A DNA stretch of 64,000 nt, taken from the NCBI RefSeq assembly GCF_017745095.1, contig NZ_JAGHZZ010000008.1, positions 1-64,000 of the forward strand, written 5' to 3'. Under the pieces are notes generated by a model that made no database searches, was not told the origin of the DNA, and saw nothing but the letters and a program-made list of their open reading frames with translations. A program made the position numbers and the translations under genes. The DNA comes from Sporocytophaga sp. (GTDB taxonomy: Bacteria > Bacteroidota > Bacteroidia > Cytophagales > Cytophagaceae). This document shows, one piece after another, positions 26,975 to 36,116 of this stretch (position 1 is the first letter of the stretch; each line of letters starts with the position of its first letter).

Positions 26975-28861
26975 ATGAATTTAACTCAATATAAAATACT
27001 TCTAAAAAGACTTGGACTCTTAACCCTCATTTATACACTTTGCAGGGTTTGTTTCTTTGTTTATAACTACTCATATTTCAGAGAAGCTTCTGTCACTTCA
27101 GTTTTTGAAGCCTTCCTGGCAGGTATAAGGTTTGACCTTTCTGTTATATTTATGGTCAACTTGCCATTTACCCTGCTGTCACTGATTCCTGTAACTTTCA
27201 TTACCAAACCGGGATATCAGAAATTTCTTAAAATACTATTTCTGATTGTCAATGCTCCTCTTCTTTTCGTTAACCTTGTAGACATTGAATTCTTCAGATT
27301 TACAGGAAAAAGGTCCACGTTCGAGCACCTTGCAGGTTTAGAGAAAGACATCCTAGACCAGGGACCACAACTGGCGTTGAATTACTGGCCAGTATTGCTG
27401 GCAGGGATAATTATCGTTGCATTTATTGCCTGGCTGTATCCCAAACCAAAAAGTACAATGAACGTACGGCTGAAATTGTATTTTGCAGCCCCTTTATTGA
27501 TTGGTTTTCTTGCATCTAATATTTTAATCATCCGCGGAGGTTTGCAGTTAAAGCCTTTAAGGCCAAATCATGCCTTTACGTTAAATCCGAATATTCTGGG
27601 AAATCTTGTACTAAATACTCCATTTTCCCTCATAGCAACATCCAATATTCAACCTGTTCAGAGAGTTAATTTCTTTTCTAATCAGTCAGAATTATTCAGT
27701 CTTATTAAAAAGTTAAAAGTAAAGAAAGCTGTTTCAACCAAAGAAAAAGAAAACGTAGTAATTCTGATCTGCGAAAGCTTCGGATCCGAATATACAGGAC
27801 TTGGAAATAACTATAAAGGCTTTACTCCATTTCTTGATTCTCTTGCCCATCAGGGTGTATGGATGAAAAATGCTTATGCAAACGGTCGCACTTCCATTGA
27901 AGCATTACCAAGTATACTGGCTTCAATACCTTCTTTAATGAGTGAGCCATATATCACTTCGGCATATCAAACGAATGAAGTTGTGGGACTCGGAAATATC
28001 CTTCAAAAAGAAGGTTATCATACAAGTTTTTTTCACGGAGGTAAGAACGGAACCATGGGGTTTGATGTATTTGCCCACAATGCAGGTTTTGAAGAATATT
28101 ATGGTAAAAACGAATATCCTGATCCGGATAAAGATTTTGACGGAAACTGGGGGATATTTGATGAACCATTCCTTCAGTTTTTTGCAAATAAACTCAGTAC
28201 CTTTAAGCAACCCTTTGCTACAGGCCTGTTTACATTAAGCTCACATCCGCCTTACACAATTCCTGAACAGTATAAAGGCAAGTTTCCCAAAGGAGATCTT
28301 CCGATTCATGAATGTGTTGCTTATTCAGACAATTCATTAAGAAAGTTTTTCGAAACTGCTAAAAAACAACCTTGGTATTCCAATACCTTGTTTATTATCA
28401 CAGCCGATCATACTCAGATGTCTTCGAAGCCTGAATATTCTAACGACCTTGGTGCTTTTGATGTGCCTATGATTTTATTCCACCCTTCGAAAAAAATTAC
28501 AGTACCAGATGACGAAAGGATTTGTCAGCATGCGGATATACTTCCCACTGTACTTGACTTTCTAAACATCGATAATCCTAAGAGCAATTATTTCGGCACT
28601 TCTATGTTCTCTAAAAAAGAAGAAGAAGGCTATGCGTTGACCTTTTCTAATGGCTCCTATAACCTGATAAAAAAAGATATGTACCTATCTTTAAATCAGG
28701 AAAACAAATGCCAGTGTTTTAAAATAGATCCCCCAAGAACCATCACCCATTTACCAGAAGTGCCTGAACAGAAAAAGTTGGAATCGGTTTTAAAAGCTTA
28801 TGTACAGTACTTTAATAACGGGCTGATAGATAATAATTGGTACAGCAGTCAAACCCCATAA
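26975..28861 (+). CDS. LTA synthase family / sulfatase-domain membrane enzyme
   Basis: This encodes 628 residues. Five N-terminal membrane helices (about 10-200) are followed by an extracytoplasmic sulfatase-fold domain with ICESFGSEY (metal Glu), GRTSIEALPS (Thr nucleophile), DGNWGIFDEP and TADHTQM. LtaS-type enzymes move glycerol phosphate from phosphatidylglycerol. Gram-negative members act as phosphoglycerol or phosphoethanolamine transferases. It starts 4 bp after the CPBP gene stop, so the pair forms an operon. Confidence 0.9.
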   Translation: MNLTQYKILLKRLGLLTLIYTLCRVCFFVYNYSYFREASVTSVFEAFLAGIRFDLSVIFMVNLPFTLLSLIPVTFITKPGYQKFLKILFLIVNAPLLFVNLVDIEFFRFTGKRSTFEHLAGLEKDILDQGPQLALNYWPVLLAGIIIVAFIAWLYPKPKSTMNVRLKLYFAAPLLIGFLASNILIIRGGLQLKPLRPNHAFTLNPNILGNLVLNTPFSLIATSNIQPVQRVNFFSNQSELFSLIKKLKVKKAVSTKEKENVVILICESFGSEYTGLGNNYKGFTPFLDSLAHQGVWMKNAYANGRTSIEALPSILASIPSLMSEPYITSAYQTNEVVGLGNILQKEGYHTSFFHGGKNGTMGFDVFAHNAGFEEYYGKNEYPDPDKDFDGNWGIFDEPFLQFFANKLSTFKQPFATGLFTLSSHPPYTIPEQYKGKFPKGDLPIHECVAYSDNSLRKFFETAKKQPWYSNTLFIITADHTQMSSKPEYSNDLGAFDVPMILFHPSKKITVPDDERICQHADILPTVLDFLNIDNPKSNYFGTSMFSKKEEEGYALTFSNGSYNLIKKDMYLSLNQENKCQCFKIDPPRTITHLPEVPEQKKLESVLKAYVQYFNNGLIDNNWYSSQTP

Positions 28862-28869
28862 GTGATAAC

Positions 28870-29319
28870 TCAGTTTTCAGGAAAAGGAGGTAATCCATTA
28901 ACATAGCTTACCTCCTTTGTTTCGTGATTAACACTGCAACAAAAAGTATTGATGCCGTTGGTAACGACAAAATAAGGAGCTTTCAGAACGAAGTTATAGG
29001 TCGCTGCCTGCTTAAAAACACCTTCGGTAATTTTCACTTCCGGGGCTTTGCATTCAATAAGGAGAAAAGGTATAGCTTCTCTGTTATAAACAACAATGTC
29101 TGACCTTTTCCGTAGCTTATTGTAACTAAGTCCCGACTCACATTTAATCAGGGATTTAGGATAATTGAACTGAGTAATGAGCATATTTATAAAATGTTGC
29201 CTTACCCATTCTTCAGGAGTTAAAACAACATACTTTTTTCTTAGTATATCAAATATCCATGTTTTATTTTCGTAATCTTTAATTTTAATATCGAATGCTG
29301 GAAGATTGAGGGGAATCAT
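28870..29319 (-). CDS. Standalone type I restriction HsdR N-terminal-like nuclease domain
   Basis: This encodes 149 residues, a single domain that matches the N-terminal nuclease part of HsdR (HSDR_N). The PD-(D/E)xK core is visible in RSDIVVYNREAIPFLLIECKAP (Asp then ECK). No ATPase or helicase domain follows and no HsdM or HsdS gene is nearby, so this is not a restriction system. Short proteins of this type appear widely in Bacteroidota core genomes. The function is unknown. Confidence 0.85.
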   Translation of the reverse strand: MIPLNLPAFDIKIKDYENKTWIFDILRKKYVVLTPEEWVRQHFINMLITQFNYPKSLIKCESGLSYNKLRKRSDIVVYNREAIPFLLIECKAPEVKITEGVFKQAATYNFVLKAPYFVVTNGINTFCCSVNHETKEVSYVNGLPPFPEN

Positions 29320-29349
29320 AAAAACAAATTTATCAAATTTTTTAATGCC

Positions 29350-30120
29350 ATGAAAACAAAGGAAGAAATCGTAAAAGACTGGTTACCAAGGTACACAGGT
29401 ACACCTATCTCCGAATTTGGAGAATATATTCTTCTTACAAACTTTATCAACTATGTTGAATTGTTCGCGGAGAAATTTAAGGTAGAGATTCAGGGAAGAA
29501 ACAGGGCTATGCAAACAGCCACTGCCAATAATATTACGATTATTAATTTTGGTATGGGAAGCGCTATGGCAGCAACTGTGATGGACTTACTTTCGGCAAT
29601 TCCACCCAAGGCTGTCTTATTTCTTGGAAAATGTGGCGGTCTGAAAAAAACAAAATTAGGAGACCTTATACTTCCGATTGCAGCCATCCGTGGTGAAGGT
29701 ACCTCTGACGATTACGCACCTCCTGAAGTTCCGGCTCTTCCTTCATTTCGTTTACAAAGAGCTGTATCCAGTATGATTAAAAAACATGAACTGGATTATT
29801 GGACAGGGACAGTGTACACGACTAACAGAAGAGTTTGGGAACATGATGAGAAATTCAAACAATATCTCAGAGATATTCGCACAATGGGTATTGACATGGA
29901 AACTGCAACTATATTCGTTGTAGGTTTTATGAATGGAATTCCTCACGGAGCATTGTTACTGGTTTCTGATAATCCAATGGATCCAGAAGGAGTAAAAACG
30001 GAAAAAAGTGACAAAACCGTAACTGAAAAATATGTAAAAAGACATCTCGAAATTGGTCTTGACTCACTCACTGAGCTTGCCGGATCAGGAGAATCTGTCA
30101 AACATCTAATTTTTGAATAA
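29350..30120 (+). CDS. amn: AMP nucleosidase
   Basis: This encodes 256 residues, matching the short Bacteroidota AMP nucleosidase. The N-terminus (KEEIVKDWLPRYTG) and the phosphorylase-like catalytic body are clear: FGMGSAMAATVMDLL, FLGKCGGLKKTKLGDLILP, GEGTSDDYAP and MGIDMETATIF. It hydrolyses AMP to adenine and ribose 5-phosphate. The stop codon is contained in the bidirectional terminator shared with dps. Confidence 0.93.
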   Translation: MKTKEEIVKDWLPRYTGTPISEFGEYILLTNFINYVELFAEKFKVEIQGRNRAMQTATANNITIINFGMGSAMAATVMDLLSAIPPKAVLFLGKCGGLKKTKLGDLILPIAAIRGEGTSDDYAPPEVPALPSFRLQRAVSSMIKKHELDYWTGTVYTTNRRVWEHDEKFKQYLRDIRTMGIDMETATIFVVGFMNGIPHGALLLVSDNPMDPEGVKTEKSDKTVTEKYVKRHLEIGLDSLTELAGSGESVKHLIFE

Positions 30121-30154
30121 AAAAGAGGGACTTAAATTTGAGTCCCTCTTTTTT
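30119..30154. terminator. Bidirectional terminator between amn and dps
   Basis: A 14-bp perfect stem (30119-30132 with 30141-30154), loop TAAATTTG, has A and T tracts on both sides. The arms include the final bases of the amn and dps stop codons, so both genes end inside the hairpin. Confidence 0.88.
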
Positions 30155-30630
30155 TATTTCTTTAGATAAGCCGAAAACATCCAAACCTGTTTCTCTTTCT
30201 GTTTGATATAATCGCTCATCAAAGAGTTTGTCCCCTCATCTTCTGCATCAGAAGCCAGTTTTAATATTTTTCTCTCTTCCACCAAAAGTATTTTAAATGC
30301 CTGAAGAATGAGAGAGACGGCTTCTGTACCTTCAAACACATTCTTAACTTCTTTTATTTCTGATTTCTTTTGGTAATCAGAAAATGCATGCTCAGGAACA
30401 AAACCTAAAGTAAGAATTCTTTCAGCGATCTCATCTATTTTAATTTGTACTTCATTGTATAGTTCTTCGAATTTCGCATGCAATTCGAAAAACTTCTCCC
30501 CTTTAATATTCCAGTGAAATCCTCTTAGGTTTATATAAAATAACTGGTAGTTAGCTAACAGAATATTTAATTCTTTTGACAGGATCTGAGACTTTTCCAA
30601 ATCCAGACCTATTAGACTTGCGTTTTCCAT
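30154..30630 (-). CDS. dps: Dps-family ferritin-like DNA protection protein
   Basis: This encodes 158 residues forming a four-helix ferritin-like bundle. The Dps ferroxidase signature is visible: YINLRGFHWNIKGEKFFELHAKFEELYNEV (His, Asp/Glu positions about 33-62) and later KIDEIAERI. Dps oxidises Fe(II) with peroxide and protects DNA in stress. It stands alone with its own promoter region. Confidence 0.92.
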   Translation of the reverse strand: MENASLIGLDLEKSQILSKELNILLANYQLFYINLRGFHWNIKGEKFFELHAKFEELYNEVQIKIDEIAERILTLGFVPEHAFSDYQKKSEIKEVKNVFEGTEAVSLILQAFKILLVEERKILKLASDAEDEGTNSLMSDYIKQKEKQVWMFSAYLKK

Positions 30631-30884
30631 ATCGTTCAGGTGTTAATTATAACTCAAAAATAGAAAGCTGAAATGAATAGAAAAAATCAATAATATCAAT
30701 AAAGAAATAGATAAAACTTATTCCTCTGGTTGATAAAAATCACCCTTTTGAATTCCCAGGTTGTACTCTTCCCAGAAAAAAACCAGGTTGATTTGAAACA
30801 AAATTTCACATACTTAATTTTACCTATAGACTTTATAGACTTATTTAAAAAGGTAATTTAATTAGTAGGAGAATCACTCAGTAT

Positions 30885-31061
30885 ATGGATTTTAAGAAAC
30901 ATAAAATCAATCCAGAGAATAAAATGGCAGCATTTATCTTAATGTATGTTCTCTTTATTTTTTTTGCTCAGGCCCTGCTGAAATTAAAGCCGGAGAATAC
31001 TACTTCAACACAATACATCAATGAACAAAAGTCCATTATCATAAGGACTATCAGCGAATAA
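30885..31061 (+). CDS. Small single-pass membrane protein (58 aa)
   Basis: ATG at 30885 to TAA at 31059-31061. A basic N-terminus (MDFKKHKINPENK) is followed by one membrane helix (about 15-33) and a polar tail. It lies 33 bp upstream of the hydroxylase gene, same strand, so it may be co-transcribed. No family recognised. A coding call is supported by its hydrophobic helix and position, not by homology. Confidence 0.5.
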   Translation: MDFKKHKINPENKMAAFILMYVLFIFFAQALLKLKPENTTSTQYINEQKSIIIRTISE

Positions 31062-31094
31062 ACATTCTCTTCTGCTTAACAAAATCAAATATTT

Positions 31095-32345
31095 ATGAAT
31101 GAATTATTACTGAGCATATCTATACCAGTATTTTTATTGGCTGTTACTGTAGAATACTTTTTTTCAAGAAAAAAAAATATAGAAGCATATACATTTAACA
31201 GTACCATTTCAAATTTGAGTATAGGTGTCGCTGAACGTCTTTCCAACCTTGCTTTGACAGGGATCTTCTATTCTATATTCACCCTCATCTATAATCACTT
31301 TGCCATCTTTACCATCAAAGAGACGTTTTCCTCATGGATATTGATTTTATTTTTGACTGATTTTATTTGGTATTGGTATCACCGGTTTAGTCATGAGGTG
31401 AATATTCTTTGGGCAGCTCACATAGTTCATCATCAAAGTGAAGAATTTAATCTAACAGTATCTGCAAGGATTACAGTTTTCCAGGCTCTGATCAGAAATA
31501 TCTTCTGGTGTATACTGCCCTTAATAGGATTTCCTGTCCATATGGTAATTATGATTCTTATTATTCATGCAGCTTATAGCTTCTTCACTCATACAAGATT
31601 GGTAGGTAAACTTGGCTTTCTTGAATACATTTTTGTCACCCCCTCTCATCATCGCGTACATCATGCCTCCAATGCTCATTATCTCGATAAAAACTATGCA
31701 GATATATTTATATTCTGGGACAAACTCTTTGGAACTTTTGCAGAAGAAAAAGAAGAGCCACAATACGGACTTACCCAACCCTTAAACAGTAGAAGTTTTC
31801 TTTGGCAACATTTCCATCAACTCATTGAATTAATGAGTTCTGTAAAGAATGTACATGGAGTAAAACAGAAAATAAAGATCTTACTGGGAAAGCCTGAAAC
31901 ATTATCTTCAGAGCTTAGACCACAACTAGAGAAAAAATTTCTTTCAGTAAAAAATATTGCTAATAATCAAAAGAGATATATTCAAAAAAAATATATTTTG
32001 GCACAAATAAGTATTGTCATTCTATTACTTACAGCGCTTGTTCCACTTTATCAGAATATTTCCGGAGGATTGATATTTCAATTGAATGCTTTAATTTTAA
32101 TTACACTTATCAATTGCGGTGCAATAATGGAACAAAAGTCATGGATCTTTCATCTTGAATGCTTAAGATTTATAATTATCTCTGCAATCCTGTCCTTCTA
32201 TTTCCCAGACCCTGCGCTTATTTCAGTGCTACTTAATGTAATTCTCTTACTTTGCTTTTTCTTTTCTGATTTCAAGAGAATGTTCCTGGTATTTATCTAT
32301 GGTAAATTTTTCTATGGAAGAGCAGTTAATTTAAGTAGTAAGTGA
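31095..32345 (+). CDS. Sterol desaturase / fatty acid hydroxylase family membrane protein
   Basis: This encodes 416 residues with about nine membrane helices. The three histidine boxes of the di-iron hydroxylase family are present: HRFSHE, HIVHHQSEEFN and HHRVHHASN (about positions 98-200). A long C-terminal membrane part (about 300-416) distinguishes it from short C-5 desaturases and resembles alkylglycerol monooxygenase-like members. The substrate is probably a lipid. It is alone or linked to the 58-aa membrane protein upstream. Confidence 0.88.
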   Translation: MNELLLSISIPVFLLAVTVEYFFSRKKNIEAYTFNSTISNLSIGVAERLSNLALTGIFYSIFTLIYNHFAIFTIKETFSSWILILFLTDFIWYWYHRFSHEVNILWAAHIVHHQSEEFNLTVSARITVFQALIRNIFWCILPLIGFPVHMVIMILIIHAAYSFFTHTRLVGKLGFLEYIFVTPSHHRVHHASNAHYLDKNYADIFIFWDKLFGTFAEEKEEPQYGLTQPLNSRSFLWQHFHQLIELMSSVKNVHGVKQKIKILLGKPETLSSELRPQLEKKFLSVKNIANNQKRYIQKKYILAQISIVILLLTALVPLYQNISGGLIFQLNALILITLINCGAIMEQKSWIFHLECLRFIIISAILSFYFPDPALISVLLNVILLLCFFFSDFKRMFLVFIYGKFFYGRAVNLSSK

Positions 32346-32733
32346 TAAGTAATAAGCAGAAAACGCAAGGCGGAAAGCTAAAAGTATAAGCTCTTGCATT
32401 TTGTCTCTGTGTATTTTGTGTCTTTTCTGTATACCTCTGTTAAATAATCACCGATAAAATTATAAGTAATTACTTTTTATATAAACAACTTGATCTTGAT
32501 AAGATTTTCAAGTGATTGAACGGAAAGCGAAAAGGTGAAAGTTAAATGCCATATTTTAAAAGCTCTTTCGATTTTTCTCTGTGTATCTCTGAGTCTTCTC
32601 TGAAATAATTTAAATTATAAATGATAAGTTTATTAGTAAAAAACTGAAGGCCTAAAGCTGAAAGTAAAAAGTAATTAAAGCTTTTGTGATTTTCAATACT
32701 CTCTTTCTATGAAATAATCAACATTAAAAAGCA
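32346..32733. repeat. Intergenic region with degenerate repeats
   Basis: No gene is seen. Three diverged copies of a roughly 130-150-bp unit can be aligned by eye: each has a GAAAG-rich A-tract block, then AAGCTCTT/AAAGCTTTTG-like text, then CTCTGTGTAT or CTCTCTTTCT and a final AAATAATC/AAATAATTT. Copies begin near 32368, 32518 and 32645. Confidence 0.4.
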
Positions 32734-32762
32734 AAAGCCTGCTTCGCTTGAAGACAGGCTTT
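32734..32762 (-). terminator. Terminator after PstS-like gene
   Basis: A stem pairs AAAGCCTGCTTC (32734-32745) with GAAG then CAGGCTTT (32750-32762, with one bulged A). It lies 24 bp past the stop and is followed on the minus strand by TTTTGC. Confidence 0.75.
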
Positions 32763-32785
32763 CACAAAAGAGAAAAACAAATTTA

Positions 32786-33712
32786 TTATTGATTGTTTAG
32801 CGTCAGAATTTCTTTTTGCTTACTTAACGTTTCGGTATCAAAATTTAGGAAGCCAAAATCGTGGTTGTATTTTTGTCCTTGATCTAGCACCCATGATAAG
32901 AAGAGACGGATATTCTTATTATTGTTGGCTGTGTCATAAACTACATTGACATTTTCAACAGGAATTGAAGATATTTCTTCTTTCTCAAGTTTTTCAATCA
33001 CTTTATCAAGGTTGTCAAATATTTTTTCATCAACATCCAGTTTTCCATTATCATTGATATCCAATGGAAGTACAGCAATCCCATCTACAGTTCTTCTTGT
33101 CGAAAGGTCATAAATGAATCCAAGGTTATTGTAAGTTACTCCCGCTGTATCTTTCTTTACAGCTTGAATAAGGTATTTATCATCACCACTTATTCCTTTC
33201 CCCTTTATAGCAGACTGCTCATATCCGAAATGATCCGCAAAGGCAATAGGAGCGCAAGATTTGCTTTCACGGGTATATAGATTCACCTCATACTTTTGCT
33301 TCTTCTTTTTCTCTTCAAACTGTTCATTCTCATCTTCAAAGAACAATTCCTTATATTCCTTTTCCTTCAACCCCTTTTCTGAAATATTCTTTAAAGCCGG
33401 ATTATTAATATTAGCAACAGGAAGTATAGCATATTTTCCCAGCACAACAGATTTCTCAGTTTGTGGAATATCCTCTTTTTTTCTTTCGTAAGAGACAATT
33501 TTCAAATCGGCAGTTTCATTCGGCTGTAGTTTAGAAACCACTTTTACATCTACCTCCGGATGAAGTGCTTCATATTCTTTAGCCCATTTCTCAAGAAGTG
33601 GATAAGTAAACTTAGTTCCTGTAATGACTAATTTTTCCTGGCTGATATTCTGTGCATTCAAAGATGCAGATGCCAATAACAGAAGAGCGGCATTTAGTAG
33701 TCTTTTCTTCAT
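32786..33712 (-). CDS. PstS-like substrate-binding protein with EF-hand-like loop
   Basis: This encodes 308 residues. A signal peptide (ending SLNAQN) precedes a periplasmic-binding-protein body that starts with LVITGTKFTYPLLEKWAKEYEALHP. The later GVTYNNLGFIYDLSTRRTVDGIAVLPLDIN part fits PstS-like proteins of Bacteroidota. A canonical calcium loop DINDNGKLDVDE (about 212-223) lies in the C-terminal lobe. No ABC permease or ATPase for phosphate is nearby. Anion binding, probably phosphate, is inferred. Confidence 0.78.
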   Translation of the reverse strand: MKKRLLNAALLLLASASLNAQNISQEKLVITGTKFTYPLLEKWAKEYEALHPEVDVKVVSKLQPNETADLKIVSYERKKEDIPQTEKSVVLGKYAILPVANINNPALKNISEKGLKEKEYKELFFEDENEQFEEKKKKQKYEVNLYTRESKSCAPIAFADHFGYEQSAIKGKGISGDDKYLIQAVKKDTAGVTYNNLGFIYDLSTRRTVDGIAVLPLDINDNGKLDVDEKIFDNLDKVIEKLEKEEISSIPVENVNVVYDTANNNKNIRLFLSWVLDQGQKYNHDFGFLNFDTETLSKQKEILTLNNQ

Positions 33713-34060
33713 TTCTTTCTATGTTTTAAAGATGAATTATTAATGGAAAAATAAATTCTAAATAAACTCTATAGAATTAATAGACAAATATAAAAATTGT
33801 TTAAATGCCGGAATACAAATTAAACCCGAACTTGAGGAGAATACCTAAAAGCCAATAATGGCTGCTCAAGAAAATTAGAAGAATCTACTTTTAAAAGTTT
33901 ACCAATAGCTTTAGAAAATTTACTACTCAAGCAAAGTTAGGCGGAGGTACAAAGTATTGTATACCAATCGCTTTGTCAACAAAATAGTATTAGAGAATCT
34001 TATAGGAGTACCAAAAAATTATTCCGCAGCACCAGGAAATAGAAAACTGCGGTTCGACAT
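33713..34060. other. Non-coding stretch upstream of pseudogene
   Basis: No intact frame is present. The last 40 bases before 34063 translate as RKLRFDI-like text that runs into the pseudogene and probably belong to it. Further left I see no recognisable coding remnant, though older decayed coding sequence is possible. Confidence 0.4.
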
Positions 34061-34540
34061 AACCTGTTGATTTCCTTTCCTTCACTGCTACCAAAGTAGA
34101 GGGTGGAGCATTGCTCAGTGGTCTGTTATTAATCAGGTTGACAATAAAGGTTTTTACATTGAAAAATCTGGTGGTACTAATTTCACTTCAATTAGCTTTG
34201 TTCCGTCAACTAACGGTTCTGCCTCAATTTATTGATAAGGAATTTTCAAATATTGCTTATTACAGATTTAAAAAAATTGACGGACAATTTGAATATAGCC
34301 AGACCGATGGTTAAGTGAAGAATCTACTGTTATAAAAATTTATCCTAACCCTTCTCTGGATGCCTTTAACCTGCAGATTAACGAATTACAAAAATTTCAT
34401 TTAGCAGCATATTCCTCAACAGGGTAAATTCCTCAACAGGACAAGAATTAGAACAAAATGACAATCTACCTAAAGGAACTACATTAATTGGACTAAGGGA
34501 GTTTATACTTTAAAATTTTTCTAAATACGCAGTGGTATGT
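34060..34540 (+). pseudogene. Decayed C-terminus of a T9SS-secreted protein
   Basis: Three frames together spell a normal T9SS cargo end. Frame of 34063 gives PVDFLSFTATKVEGGALL. A one-base loss near 34115 moves to QWSVINQVDNKGFYIEKSGG and TNFTSISFVPS, which hits stops near 34236. The frame of 34111 then gives FSNIAYYRFKKIDGQFEYSQ. Finally VIKIYPNPSLDAFNLQINEL (from 34329) is the type A sorting-domain start (YPNPxxD). Later stops and shifts destroy the last beta strands. The upstream cargo part is missing or unreadable. Confidence 0.85.
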
Positions 34541-34711
34541 ATACAAACTGGTGAAAGAATAAATACTCTACATTTTAATACTCAAGGCCTTTAAACTTGC
34601 GTTTAAAAGCCTTTTTTATTTATTACTATTTAATTAAGGTTTAATACTATTTTTATATATTTATAACGCATTAATAATCAAACAACACCATTCGATCTAA
34701 GATATTCTGAT

Positions 34712-36028
34712 ATGGTAAAATACTTTTTACAACTTACTATTCTCCTTGTATTCATTAGCTCATGCAGCACTGAAAAGAAGCAACCTGAACGTACTAATCA
34801 ATTTGTGAAAGTAAACAATACAGGATTTTACGTAAATGGCAAACCCTACTATTTTTTGGGAGCCAACTTCTGGTATGGAATAAATCTTGGTTCAGAAAAG
34901 GGAGGCCAGAGAACACGTCTTATCAGGGAATTAGATCGCCTTCAAAATTTGGGAATTACCAATCTTCGAATTGTTGGTCTGAGCGAAGGTCCAGATGATC
35001 AGCCCTACAGAATGCTTCCTGCAGTTCAAACTGCACCCGGAAAGTTTGATGAAGATCTGTTAAACGGTCTTGACTATTTACTTTCAGAAATGGCTAAGAG
35101 AAAAATGTATGCTGTAGTATGTCTAGGAAACTTCTGGCCATGGTCAGGCGGATTCGGCCAGTATATGTTATGGAGCAAGTCTGCGGATAGCATCCCGTAC
35201 CCTCCTCCTCACCCTGGTGGAGATTGGGATAGATATCAGAAATTCTCAGCAAAATTTTATTCAGATACTGCAGCTGTTCAAATGTATTACAATGCTGTCA
35301 AAAAAATTGTAACAAGAAAAAACTCAATCACAAAGGTTAACTACAAGGATGATCCAACCATTATGTCATGGCAACTATGCAATGAGCCAAGAGGAATGAA
35401 TAACCAAAAGAAATACAATAAATGGATTGATTCCTCTGCTGCCCTCATAAAGCAATGGGATCCAAATCATTTAGTCAGTGCGGGAACAGAAGGATATACA
35501 TCCGGACCGGAATATGCAGGGGTAGATGTAAAAGAAAATAACAACGGACCCAATATAGATTATGTAACATGCCACGTCTGGGTTGAAAACTGGGGATGGT
35601 ATGATCCCAAGAGAAATGATAATACTTATGATTCGGCGGTTTTTAAAATGGAACAATATCTGAAGCTCCATGTTGATGGGGCCAGGAAATTAGGTAAGCC
35701 TTTGGTGATTGAAGAGTTTGGTCTTGCAAGAAATGATGGAAATTTTTCACCATCTGCACTTACTACAGTAAAAGATCATTATTATTCAAAAGTATTTCAG
35801 GAAGCATACAACTATGCATCTTTAAGTTCACCAGTAGCTGGTGTAAATTTCTGGGCATGGTCTGGAGAAGGAAGACCTAAAGTTCCTGGTACTATCTGGA
35901 AAAAAGGTGATCCTTTCACAGGAGATCCTCCACACGAGCTCCAAGGTTGGTATTCAGTTTATGATACAGATACTTCAACCCAATTGGTGATTAAAAAGTA
36001 CGCCAATAAGATGAATTCTTTAAATTAG
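34712..36028 (+). CDS. GH5 family lipoprotein, mannan endo-1,4-beta-mannosidase-like
   Basis: This encodes 438 residues. The lipobox is ISSC (Cys18), so the protein is probably anchored in the outer membrane. It is a GH5 TIM barrel of the GH5_7 mannanase type: GANFWYGINLG, LRIVGLSEG, Glu225 in LCNEP (acid/base), HVWVENWGW, Glu335 in VIEEFG (nucleophile) and NFWAWSGEGRP. It should cut beta-1,4-mannans. It follows the T9SS pseudogene and has its own terminator. Confidence 0.9.
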   Translation: MVKYFLQLTILLVFISSCSTEKKQPERTNQFVKVNNTGFYVNGKPYYFLGANFWYGINLGSEKGGQRTRLIRELDRLQNLGITNLRIVGLSEGPDDQPYRMLPAVQTAPGKFDEDLLNGLDYLLSEMAKRKMYAVVCLGNFWPWSGGFGQYMLWSKSADSIPYPPPHPGGDWDRYQKFSAKFYSDTAAVQMYYNAVKKIVTRKNSITKVNYKDDPTIMSWQLCNEPRGMNNQKKYNKWIDSSAALIKQWDPNHLVSAGTEGYTSGPEYAGVDVKENNNGPNIDYVTCHVWVENWGWYDPKRNDNTYDSAVFKMEQYLKLHVDGARKLGKPLVIEEFGLARNDGNFSPSALTTVKDHYYSKVFQEAYNYASLSSPVAGVNFWAWSGEGRPKVPGTIWKKGDPFTGDPPHELQGWYSVYDTDTSTQLVIKKYANKMNSLN

Positions 36029-36047
36029 AAATAAACAATTCTATAAT

Positions 36048-36082
36048 AAGCAAAGGATGATTATCTAATCAATCCTTTGCTT
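36048..36082 (+). terminator. Terminator after GH5 gene
   Basis: An 11-bp perfect stem (36048-36058 with 36072-36082) is followed by a T6 run at 36081-36086. Confidence 0.82.
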
Positions 36083-36116
36083 TTTTATTTTTGCTAAATA
36101 CATTTTACACCAATAG

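Noticed and set aside
28870-29319. Type I restriction-modification system
   Set aside because: Only an HsdR N-terminal-like domain is present; no HsdM, HsdS or helicase part.
32346-32733. CRISPR-like array
   Set aside because: The repeated units are long, diverged and lack regular short repeats with unique spacers; no cas genes are present.
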